From an uncultured Oscillospiraceae bacterium (GTDB lineage: Bacteria > Bacillota > Clostridia > Oscillospirales > Acutalibacteraceae): a DNA stretch of 5,177 nt. Positions 1 through 5,177 of the stretch are shown here, piece by piece. Every line of letters starts with the position of its first letter. Position 1 is the first letter of the stretch. The position numbers and the translations under genes were made by a program. The notes beneath the pieces were generated by a model. It saw nothing but the letters and a program-made list of their open reading frames with translations, had not been told where the DNA came from and made no database searches. The stretch is taken from assembly GCA_910588415.1 (NCBI GenBank), contig CAJUPK010000158.1, forward strand, positions 1 through 5,177. The letters are read 5' to 3'.

Positions 1-1
1 G

Positions 2-106
2 GTGCTGCGCCAGTGGGATTACCCCCAGCTGCAGTGCCGGGGCGAGCTGCGGGACTATGACTGGGCGGCGGCAAAAACCGCCTTTCCCCACTCAGAGTAT
101 TTGTGA
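2..106 (+). CDS. 3' end of an unidentified gene (last 34 codons)
   Basis: An open frame enters from the left edge and ends at a TGA at 104-106, giving a 34-residue C-terminal tail that is rich in aromatic and charged residues (it contains QWDYPQ and DYDWAAAK and ends in HSEYL). Codon use (CTG, GAG, GCG, CGG) matches the genes downstream, which supports it being real coding sequence. The piece is too short to assign to a family and I do not recognise it. Its stop lies only 35 nt before the next gene's start and there is no obvious promoter or terminator between them, so the two are probably co-transcribed. The upstream part of the gene is outside the window. Confidence 0.6.
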   Translation: MLRQWDYPQLQCRGELRDYDWAAAKTAFPHSEYL

Positions 107-127
107 CAGGCAGGGGATCAAACAGAG

Positions 128-134
128 AAGGAGG
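128..134 (+). promoter_or_regulatory. Ribosome binding site that fixes the pentapeptide protein start
   Basis: A perfect AAGGAGG lies 7 nt before the GTG at 142. It decides the start: the same frame is open further upstream from a GTG at 103, but that codon overlaps the previous gene's stop and has no comparable Shine-Dalgarno sequence. Confidence 0.8.
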
Positions 135-141
135 GAGCGCC

Positions 142-726
142 GTGCCAGGCGAATATATAGAGGGCCAGGTCTTTCAGGGGTTAAATTTGACCGGAGAGCG
201 CATAGAAGGGCACACCCTTGTGGACTGCACCTTTCAGGACTGCAGCTTTGAGGACTGCCAGATTGTGCGCTGCGTGCTGACGGAATGTCGGTTTCTGGGC
301 TGCAAAATAGCCGGACTGAAGTGCGATTACAGCCAGGTCAAGTTTCTTCAGCTGGAAAACTGCGGCCTGACCAGTGTGAACTGGGGCCTGCTGCTGCCGT
401 CAGGGGGCTTTGGAGAACCGATTGAAAGCCTGAAGGACTGCCAGCTGAAGTACAATTTCTTTACTGATATGGACTTTCGGAAGTTCTCCTTTGCTGGTTC
501 TGCCGTCACAAGCTCTATGTTCGCGGAATGTAAGCTGGCGGAGGCGGACCTGAGCGGCTGCGACCTGACGGATACGGAGTTCTTCCGCTGCGACTTGAGC
601 GGGGCGGACTTCCGCGGGGCCAGGGGCTATAAGGCGGACGCGCCCAGCTGCACCCTGAAGGGCGCCAAATTTTCTCTGCCGGAGGCGGCCAATCTGCTGT
701 ACAGCCTGGGAATTGAGCTGGAATAG
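142..726 (+). CDS. Cysteine-rich pentapeptide-repeat protein, Qnr/MfpA-like fold
   Basis: The product is 194 residues from GTG 142. Two blocks of pentapeptide repeats, about residues 10-80 and 96-160, follow the A/C-(D/x)-L/F-x-x pattern (for example DCTFQDCSFEDC and the canonical LSGADF), which folds as a right-handed quadrilateral beta-helix. In the first block cysteine occupies every fifth position (C29, C34, C39, C44, C49, C54), where alanine is common in the family. A non-repeat loop at about 81-95 (after a VNW motif) separates the blocks. The C-terminus, about residues 177-193 (FSLPEAANLL then LGIEL), resembles the amphipathic helix by which Qnr and MfpA dimerise. There is no signal peptide or membrane segment, so it should be cytoplasmic. 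Length is close to Qnr proteins (about 215). Qnr and MfpA mimic DNA and bind gyrase; whether this one does is not shown. Family call is secure, function is not. Confidence 0.9.
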   Translation: MPGEYIEGQVFQGLNLTGERIEGHTLVDCTFQDCSFEDCQIVRCVLTECRFLGCKIAGLKCDYSQVKFLQLENCGLTSVNWGLLLPSGGFGEPIESLKDCQLKYNFFTDMDFRKFSFAGSAVTSSMFAECKLAEADLSGCDLTDTEFFRCDLSGADFRGARGYKADAPSCTLKGAKFSLPEAANLLYSLGIELE

Positions 727-731
727 GCTTT

Positions 732-754
732 GCCCAGGGTCCTCCGGCTTTTTT
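732..754 (+). terminator. Possible intrinsic terminator after the pentapeptide gene
   Basis: A GC-rich imperfect palindrome (GCC at 732-734 facing GGC at 746-748, with AGG/CCT inside) runs directly into six T residues at 749-754, just after the stop codon. The local stem is weak because the innermost loop would be only two bases. A longer-range alternative pairs GCCGGAGG (678-685, inside the coding end) with CCTCCGGC (741-748), with CCTGGG (705-710) and CCCAGG (733-738) nested within. The U-tract is the best evidence; the fold is uncertain. Confidence 0.4.
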
Positions 755-812
755 GGCAACACTTTCCATGAAATTGTCGGCCTGTTTCTCCTCTAGGTAC
801 CGTTTATTTACA

Positions 813-842
813 AAATCCCCCTTCCATTGGACAGGGGGATTT
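813..842. repeat. 9-bp perfect inverted repeat (hairpin or operator) at the promoter
   Basis: AAATCCCCC at 813-821 is the exact reverse complement of GGGGGATTT at 834-842, with a 12-nt spacer that itself contains TCC-ATT-GGA (823-831), so the whole can form a nearly continuous hairpin. It ends where the extended -10 element begins, covering the -35 and spacer region. It could be the terminator of the upstream unit (A-rich before, T-rich after, although the T run is only three and interrupted) or an operator for a dimeric repressor or activator of the ABC operon. The symmetry is directly seen; the role is inference. Confidence 0.6.
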
Positions 843-850
843 GCTATAAT
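822..850 (+). promoter_or_regulatory. Extended -10 promoter of the ABC transporter operon
   Basis: TGCTATAAT at 842-850 is a perfect extended -10 element for the housekeeping sigma factor. No good -35 box sits at 17 bp: TTCCAT at 822-827 is at the right distance but a poor match, and TTGGAC at 827-832 is a slightly better match but only 12 bp away. Extended -10 promoters tolerate a poor -35, and the inverted repeat in this zone suggests an activator or repressor. Transcription would start near 856-858, leaving a leader of about 50 nt. Confidence 0.7.
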
Positions 851-896
851 AGATACACGTATGCTGGGATTTTTTCGGTATTCACCGCACCGCAAC

Positions 897-903
897 AGGA
901 GGG
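897..903 (+). promoter_or_regulatory. Ribosome binding site of the ABC ATPase gene
   Basis: AGGAGGG lies 6 nt before the GTG at 910, which supports that non-ATG start codon as the real beginning of the ATPase. Confidence 0.8.
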
Positions 904-909
904 AGCAAG

Positions 910-1611
910 GTGCATTTTATTGAGTTTGAAAATGTGTGCAAATTCTATACGATGGGCGATCACAAAATTGCCGCGGCAGATCATATCAGCTTTTTTGTGG
1001 AAAAAGGGGAGTTCTGCGTGATTGTAGGGCCCTCTGGCGCTGGCAAAACCACGGTGCTGAACATGCTGGGGGGAATGGATACCTGCGACGAGGGCCGCAT
1101 TTTGCTGGACGGCAAGGCGATCAGCGGCTACAGCAAGCGGCAGCTTACCACGTACCGCAGGCTGGAGGTGGGGTTTGTGTTCCAGTTTTACAACCTGGTG
1201 CAAAACCTGACCGCCCTGGAAAATGTGGAGCTGGCCAGCGAGATCTGCCCAGAGCCCCTGGACGCCCGGGAGACCCTGGCTGGCGTGGGACTGGGGGACA
1301 GGCTGGGAAATTTCCCGGCTCAGCTCTCCGGCGGCGAACAGCAGCGGGTGGCCATCGCCCGGGCCCTGGCCAAGAACCCGAAGATCCTGCTCTGCGATGA
1401 GCCCACAGGCGCGCTGGACTACAACACGGGCAAGGCGGTGCTGGGGCTCTTGCAGGATACCTGCCGGAAAACCGGGCGCACCGTACTGGTCATCACCCAC
1501 AATGGGGCGCTGACCGCAATGGCGGACCGGGTGATCCGCATTAAAAGCGGCAAGGCCATTGCCAACGAGGTAAACAAGGCCCCTGTGCCTGTGGAGGAGA
1601 TTGAATGGTAG
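910..1611 (+). CDS. ABC transporter ATP-binding protein (MacB/LolD type)
   Basis: This 233-residue nucleotide-binding subunit hydrolyses ATP at the cytoplasmic face to drive the permease encoded next. All motifs are intact: Walker A GPSGAGKT (40-47), Q-loop glutamine Q92, signature LSGGEQQ (139-145), Walker B ending in DEP (D163, catalytic E164), D-loop ALD (168-170) and switch histidine H197. The LSGGEQQRVAIARALA block and the Q-loop context (FVFQFYNL) are typical of the MacB/LolD/FtsE/BceA branch, which pairs with FtsX-type permeases. The helical segment between Q-loop and signature is about five residues shorter than in E. coli MacB by my count. The C-terminal tail (PVPVEEIEW) extends past the usual fold. 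The start is GTG behind AGGAGGG; the stop lies 19 nt before the permease start, so they are one operon. Family is certain; substrate is not known. Confidence 0.96.
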   Translation: MHFIEFENVCKFYTMGDHKIAAADHISFFVEKGEFCVIVGPSGAGKTTVLNMLGGMDTCDEGRILLDGKAISGYSKRQLTTYRRLEVGFVFQFYNLVQNLTALENVELASEICPEPLDARETLAGVGLGDRLGNFPAQLSGGEQQRVAIARALAKNPKILLCDEPTGALDYNTGKAVLGLLQDTCRKTGRTVLVITHNGALTAMADRVIRIKSGKAIANEVNKAPVPVEEIEW

Positions 1612-1615
1612 CGGC

Positions 1616-1625
1616 AGGAGGGAGG
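1616..1625 (+). promoter_or_regulatory. Ribosome binding site of the permease gene
   Basis: AGGAGGGAGG sits 5-9 nt before the ATG at 1631 and overlaps no coding sequence. It favours that ATG over an in-frame TTG at 1601, which lies inside the end of the ATPase gene and has no upstream Shine-Dalgarno sequence. Confidence 0.8.
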
Positions 1626-1630
1626 CACAG

Positions 1631-4600
1631 ATGAACCGAACCTATAGAAAAACCATCCTGCGCACAGTCCGCAGCAGTCTCTCCCGGTTTCTGGCCATTC
1701 TGGCCATTGTGGCCCTGGGCGCTGGATTTTTGGCGGGAGTGCTGGCCTCTCCCCTGGACATGCGCATTTCCGCGGACCGGTATTGGGATGAGACGGATAT
1801 GTTCGACCTGCGGGCCGTGTCCACTCTAGGCCTGACCCAGGAGGATGTGCAGGCCCTGGGGGAGGCAGAGGGCGTGGAGGCAGTGAGTCCTGCCTATGAC
1901 CTGGACCTGGTGATGCTCTCCAGCGAAGGGGACGCTTACACCACCCGCCTGCACAGTCTGCCAGAGGAGGGCTTTCCCCAGCTGAACACCCCGGTGCTGC
2001 TGGAGGGCCGCCTGCCCGAAAAGGCGGGGGAGTGCGTGGTGGTGCTGTCCAAAAGCTTTACGGAGGATACAAACTGGATAGGCCAGACCCTGACGCCGGA
2101 TCCGGAAGAGGAACACCAGGGGCTGGAGCGGGAGTTCCAAATTGTGGGAACCGTGCGAAGCGCCCTGTATATCTCGATGGAACAGGAGCACTCCACTGTG
2201 GGGACAGGCTCTTTGGAGCTGAAGCTCTTCACCGTGCCGGAGAGCTTTGACCAGGAATACTACACAGCCGCCTATGTGACCCTGACGGGAGCCAAGGAGA
2301 TGAATGCCTTTCACGCTGGCTATGACCAGCTGGTTGACAGCGCCCAGGAGCAGCTGGACCCGCTGGGGGAGGAACGGGCAGCGCTCCGTTATCAGGAGAT
2401 TCTGGATGAAGCCAATGGCAAGCTGGCTGACGCCAGGGAGGAATACCAGCAGGGCAAGGCGGACGCGGAGCGGGAATTGGCCGACGCGCTGGCAGAGCTG
2501 CAGGAGGGCCAGCAGGAGATGGATGAGAATGAAAAAAAGCTGGAGGACGCCAAAAAGCAGCTGGAGGAGGGCCGGAAAGAGCTGGAGGATGGCCGTGCCG
2601 CTCTGGCCAGCGAGACCGCCAGCGCCCGGCAGCAGATCTCAAATGGCTGGGGGCAGGTGAACGGCTATCAGGCCCAGATAGACAGCGGCAGAAACCAGCT
2701 GGCCGCAGCCCAGCAGCAGATTAGCGCTGGGTACGCTCAGCTGGATGCAGGAGACGCCCAGCTGGCCCAATCCCGGGCTCAGCTGGATGAGACGAAGGCC
2801 CAGCTGGACGGGATTGACCAGGGCAAGGCAGCGCTGTTCCAGGCGGCCGCCCAGCTGGGTCTGCCGGAAACCGATGGCTCTGACCAAGCAGCCCTGGAGC
2901 TGATGGCCCGTTTGGGCCAGCTGGCCCCTGAAGCAGCCGGACAGTTTGCCGGCTTAAAGGCCGGGCTGGAAGCCCTGGCCGCCCAGGGCACGGATTCCGC
3001 AGGAGCCCGGCAGGCCCTGGAGGCCGGGGAAGCCCAGTATGCCCAGGGGTTGCAGCAGGCCCAAAGCGCCCGGGCCCAGCTGGACCAGAACCAGGCCCAG
3101 GTCAACAGCCAGGCAGCGGATCTGGAGAGCCAGCAGGCGCGCCTTAACGCCCAGAAGGCGGAACTCTCCCAGGCAGAGACAACCCTGAACACCACAGAGG
3201 CAAACACCCTGGCGCAGCTGGCACAAGCGGAAAAGGACCTGGAAACCGGCCAGGCGGAGTATGACAAGGGTCTGTCCCAGCTGGAGGAGGCCAAAGAGGA
3301 GCTGGCCGAAGGCTGGAAGAAGTATGAAGAGGGCAAGGCCGAGGCGGAGCAGGAGCTGGCAGAGGGAGCCCAAGAACTGCAGGAGGCCCAGGAGGACATT
3401 GACGCTTTGGAGCCAGGGGAGTGGCTGTGGTTTACCCGGGAGGACAATGTGGGCTTTGCCAGCTACGCCTCCAATGCGGACAAAATTGCGGCCATTGCCC
3501 AGGTTTTTCCCATATTCTTCTTTTTGGTGGCAGCCCTGGTTGCCCTGACTACCATGACCCGTATGGTGGAGGAGGAGCGCCAGCAGATAGGCACCATGAA
3601 GGCTTTGGGCTATTCGGCCCCGCAGATCGCCGCCAAATACCTGCTCTATGCGGCCGCGGCCAGCCTGCTGGGCTGTGTGCTGGGGGTATCGGTGGGCATG
3701 TGGCTGTTCCCCACCGTGATTTTGAACGCCTATAATATCATGTATTTTATGCCGGACATTCTTACGCCCTTCAGCTGGTCTCTGGCGCTGGCCTCTGCGG
3801 TTACCGCCACCTTGTGTACTTTGGCGGCCACTCTCAGCGCCTGCTGGGCCGCTTTGCGGGAGGCGCCTGCCCAGCTGATGCTGCCCCGGGCGCCCAAAGC
3901 CGGCAAGCGGATTCTTCTGGAGAGGATTGGCCCCCTCTGGCGCCGGATGAAATTTACCCGCAAGGTCACGGCAAGAAACCTGTTCCGGTATAAAAAGCGG
4001 TTCTTTATGACAGTGACAGGCATTGCGGGCTGCACAGCCCTGCTGGTGACAGGTTTTGGCATCCGGGACTCTGTGTCGGACATTGTGGGTATCCAGTATG
4101 GCCAGCTGGCGGACTACCAGCTGATTGTGGGCCTGCTGCACGGCAGCGCCCTGGAGAATCCGGAGCTGCAGGAGGTTTTGGACGACAGGGACCAGGTGGA
4201 GGACTGGCTGCCTGTGGTCCAGGAGAGCGGCCGGGTGGTGCCCCAGGACCGGGACCCAGCGGACGATGTGACCATCTTTGTGCCGTCCGAGGGGGAGAGG
4301 CTGCCGGAGTTCTTCCATTTCCGCCGCCGGACAGACGGCAGTCCCATTGACTACAACGAAAACGCTGTGATCGTCACGGAAAAGCTGGCGGAACGGCAGC
4401 ACTGGCAGGTGGGGGACAGCATCACGGTTAAAAACCAGGCGGAACAGGAGGCCTCCTTTGTCATCACGGATATCTGCGAAAATTACGTGTACCACTATCT
4501 CTATATTTCCTCCGGAGCCTATCAGGAGGCCTTTGGGGAGCCGCCGGAGCTGAACTCCATCCTGTGCAAGCTGCCGGAGGATGGTCCTGCGGATGGGGAG

Positions 4601-5098
4601 GAGGCGCTGGCCACCCGTCTGCTGAAATGCCAGGACGTGGCCATGACCACCTCTACGGAGGAGCTTTCCTACAGCTTTAACAACAGCATCCAAAGCATCA
4701 ACTATATTGTGGCTGTACTGATCGTATCCGCTGGGGCCCTGGCCTTTGTGGTGGTGTATAACCTGACCAATATCAATATTACAGAGCGGGAAAAGGAGCT
4801 GGCTACTATCAAGGTGCTGGGCTTTTATGACGGCGAGGTGGCGGCCTATATTTACAGAGAGACCGCCGCGCTGACTGTCATTGGCACAGGAGTGGGCCTG
4901 CTGCTGGGGGTGGCGCTCCACCAGTTTGTGATCCGCACAGCGGAGATTGACATGATCATGTTCGGCCGGGCTATTTATGCCCCCAGCTATATCTGGGCCG
5001 CGGTGCTGACAGTGCTGTTCAGCGTTCTGGTGAATCTGGTGATGGCCCGCAAGCTTACGGGCATCAGCATGGTGGAGAGCATGAAGGCCCCCGAATAG
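1631..5098 (+). CDS. Giant two-half FtsX-type ABC permease with an extracellular coiled-coil stalk
   Basis: The product is 1155 residues, far longer than MacB or BceB (about 650), with eight predicted membrane helices in a 4+4 layout. Half 1: TM1 (20-39), an extracellular domain (about 43-240), a coiled-coil insertion (about 249-594), then TM2 (about 622-644), TM3 (670-693) and TM4 (715-742). Half 2: TM5 (about 791-811), an extracellular domain (about 812-1022), TM6 (1023-1045), TM7 (1078-1101) and TM8 (1120-1138). Each half carries the FtsX coupling signature after its second helix: EERQQIGTMKALG (648-660) and EREKELATIKVLG (1052-1064), which dock on the ATPase. An arginine/lysine-rich loop (753-790) links the halves. 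The coil contains X-X-X-Leu-X-X-Gly-like heptads, also seen in YhgE/Pip proteins. It probably works in the membrane with the preceding ATPase as exporter, lipid extractor or force transmitter to the wall. Family is certain; substrate unknown. Confidence 0.95.
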   Translation: MNRTYRKTILRTVRSSLSRFLAILAIVALGAGFLAGVLASPLDMRISADRYWDETDMFDLRAVSTLGLTQEDVQALGEAEGVEAVSPAYDLDLVMLSSEGDAYTTRLHSLPEEGFPQLNTPVLLEGRLPEKAGECVVVLSKSFTEDTNWIGQTLTPDPEEEHQGLEREFQIVGTVRSALYISMEQEHSTVGTGSLELKLFTVPESFDQEYYTAAYVTLTGAKEMNAFHAGYDQLVDSAQEQLDPLGEERAALRYQEILDEANGKLADAREEYQQGKADAERELADALAELQEGQQEMDENEKKLEDAKKQLEEGRKELEDGRAALASETASARQQISNGWGQVNGYQAQIDSGRNQLAAAQQQISAGYAQLDAGDAQLAQSRAQLDETKAQLDGIDQGKAALFQAAAQLGLPETDGSDQAALELMARLGQLAPEAAGQFAGLKAGLEALAAQGTDSAGARQALEAGEAQYAQGLQQAQSARAQLDQNQAQVNSQAADLESQQARLNAQKAELSQAETTLNTTEANTLAQLAQAEKDLETGQAEYDKGLSQLEEAKEELAEGWKKYEEGKAEAEQELAEGAQELQEAQEDIDALEPGEWLWFTREDNVGFASYASNADKIAAIAQVFPIFFFLVAALVALTTMTRMVEEERQQIGTMKALGYSAPQIAAKYLLYAAAASLLGCVLGVSVGMWLFPTVILNAYNIMYFMPDILTPFSWSLALASAVTATLCTLAATLSACWAALREAPAQLMLPRAPKAGKRILLERIGPLWRRMKFTRKVTARNLFRYKKRFFMTVTGIAGCTALLVTGFGIRDSVSDIVGIQYGQLADYQLIVGLLHGSALENPELQEVLDDRDQVEDWLPVVQESGRVVPQDRDPADDVTIFVPSEGERLPEFFHFRRRTDGSPIDYNENAVIVTEKLAERQHWQVGDSITVKNQAEQEASFVITDICENYVYHYLYISSGAYQEAFGEPPELNSILCKLPEDGPADGEEALATRLLKCQDVAMTTSTEELSYSFNNSIQSINYIVAVLIVSAGALAFVVVYNLTNINITEREKELATIKVLGFYDGEVAAYIYRETAALTVIGTGVGLLLGVALHQFVIRTAEIDMIMFGRAIYAPSYIWAAVLTVLFSVLVNLVMARKLTGISMVESMKAPE
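2630..2818 (+). repeat. Nine in-register heptad repeats (21-nt periodicity) in the permease stalk
   Basis: Residues 334-396 of the permease divide into nine exact seven-residue units with Q/A then L/I at positions two and three: QQISNGW, GQVNGYQ, AQIDSGR, NQLAAAQ, QQISAGY, AQLDAGD, AQLAQSR, AQLDETK, AQLDGID. At DNA level the last four units (2735-2818) are near-identical at their starts (GCYCAGCTG). The pattern marks a regular coiled coil, likely expanded by duplication of 21-nt units. Confidence 0.75.
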
Positions 5099-5120
5099 AG
5101 TGGAAAGGAAGCGGACCAAA

Positions 5121-5177
5121 ATGAAGCATCTGATTATTGCCGGGGTGCCCCGGGCGGGAAAAAGCACCCTTTCCCGG
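5121..5177 (+). CDS. Start of a P-loop NTPase (first 19 codons, cut by the window edge)
   Basis: An ATG at 5121 opens a frame that runs off the right edge. The 19 visible residues form a beta strand (KHLIIAG) leading into a Walker A loop, GVPRAGKST, at residues 8-16, followed by LSR. The strand starting at residue 2 and the P-loop this close to the N-terminus are typical of small nucleotide- or metabolite-kinase-like proteins and some AAA-type ATPases; nothing more can be decided. A moderate Shine-Dalgarno sequence (AAAGGAA, about 5104-5110) lies some 10 nt upstream. The start is 22 nt after the permease stop with no terminator visible between, so it is probably the third gene of the ABC operon. 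Confidence 0.75.
   Translation, partial: MKHLIIAGVPRAGKSTLSR

Larger units (their letters stand above)
727..909. other. Intergenic region between two transcription units
   Basis: This 183-nt stretch holds no credible gene on either strand. From left to right it contains a possible terminator (732-754), about 55 nt with nothing recognisable, a strong inverted repeat (813-842), an extended -10 promoter (842-850), an untranslated leader of about 50 nt and the ribosome binding site of the ATPase gene (897-903). It is visibly more AT-rich than the flanking genes, as expected for a promoter region. Confidence 0.7.

Noticed and set aside
103..141. Upstream extension of the pentapeptide protein to GTG 103
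   Set aside because: That start overlaps the stop of the previous gene, lacks a Shine-Dalgarno sequence, and adds residues with no repeat pattern, partly encoded by the ribosome binding site itself.
844..1500. A 218-codon minus-strand frame opposite the ABC ATPase
   Set aside because: The plus strand has every ABC motif in order; the antisense product has no recognisable features and runs back into the promoter region.
1601..1630. Upstream extension of the permease to TTG 1601
   Set aside because: It lies in the end of the ATPase gene, translates through the AGGAGGGAGG site, and adds a non-conserved-looking leader; ATG 1631 begins a typical basic N-terminus followed by TM1.
2630..2818. Tandem 21-nt repeats as a CRISPR-like or non-coding repeat array
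   Set aside because: The units are contiguous without spacers, in frame and divergent, and translate to coiled-coil heptads.
910..5098. Assignment as a Bce-type peptide antibiotic resistance module or as MacAB
   Set aside because: The permease has 8 not 10 predicted helices and is much longer than BceB, no BceRS-like two-component genes are visible, and there is no MacA-like adaptor in the window. Only the superfamily can be supported.
2954..5167. A 737-codon open frame on the minus strand opposite the permease
   Set aside because: It is a shadow: the GC-rich, CTG/CAG/GCC-biased codons of the permease produce few stops in this antisense frame. Its translation is Q/H/G/L-rich, shows no domain or motif, and it opposes a gene with clear FtsX motifs and membrane helices.

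Overview
The window looks like chromosomal DNA from a GC-rich, low-redundancy Clostridia-type Firmicute (an Oscillospiraceae/Lachnospiraceae-like gut anaerobe is my best guess). The grounds are strong AGGAGG ribosome binding sites before every complete gene, GTG as well as ATG starts, heavy CTG/GCC/CAG/GAG codon use, a consensus TATAAT promoter element, and an ABC ATPase/giant FtsX-type permease pair whose conserved stretches I recognise from Clostridia. The taxonomic assignment is inference. All genes read on the + strand.

Layout: (1) the last 34 codons of an unidentified gene, 2-106; (2) a complete cysteine-rich pentapeptide-repeat protein, 142-726, 35 nt behind it and probably in the same transcript; (3) a 183-nt intergenic stretch, 727-909, with a possible terminator, a strong 9-bp inverted repeat and an extended -10 promoter; (4) an operon starting at that promoter: an ABC ATPase of the MacB/LolD type (910-1611), a 1155-residue permease (1631-5098) and, 22 nt later, the first 19 codons of a P-loop NTPase (5121 to the window end).

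The ATPase and permease should form one type VII ABC machine (the MacB / LolCDE / FtsEX / BceAB superfamily). The permease holds two FtsX-type halves of four membrane helices each, so one polypeptide supplies both halves of the transporter. The first half carries an approximately 350-residue coiled-coil insertion between its extracellular domain and its second membrane helix, predicted to fold back on itself as a long hairpin stalk outside the membrane. Such machines either export or extract lipophilic or peptide substrates or transmit force to extracellular partners such as wall hydrolases; the sequence does not decide which.

The pentapeptide-repeat protein resembles the Qnr/MfpA fold class, including a C-terminal helix of the kind that dimerises those proteins, but its function is not fixed by sequence. 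I see no CRISPR array, insertion sequence, tRNA or rRNA, and no clear sign of a new defence system. The most distinctive element is the asymmetric stalked permease.
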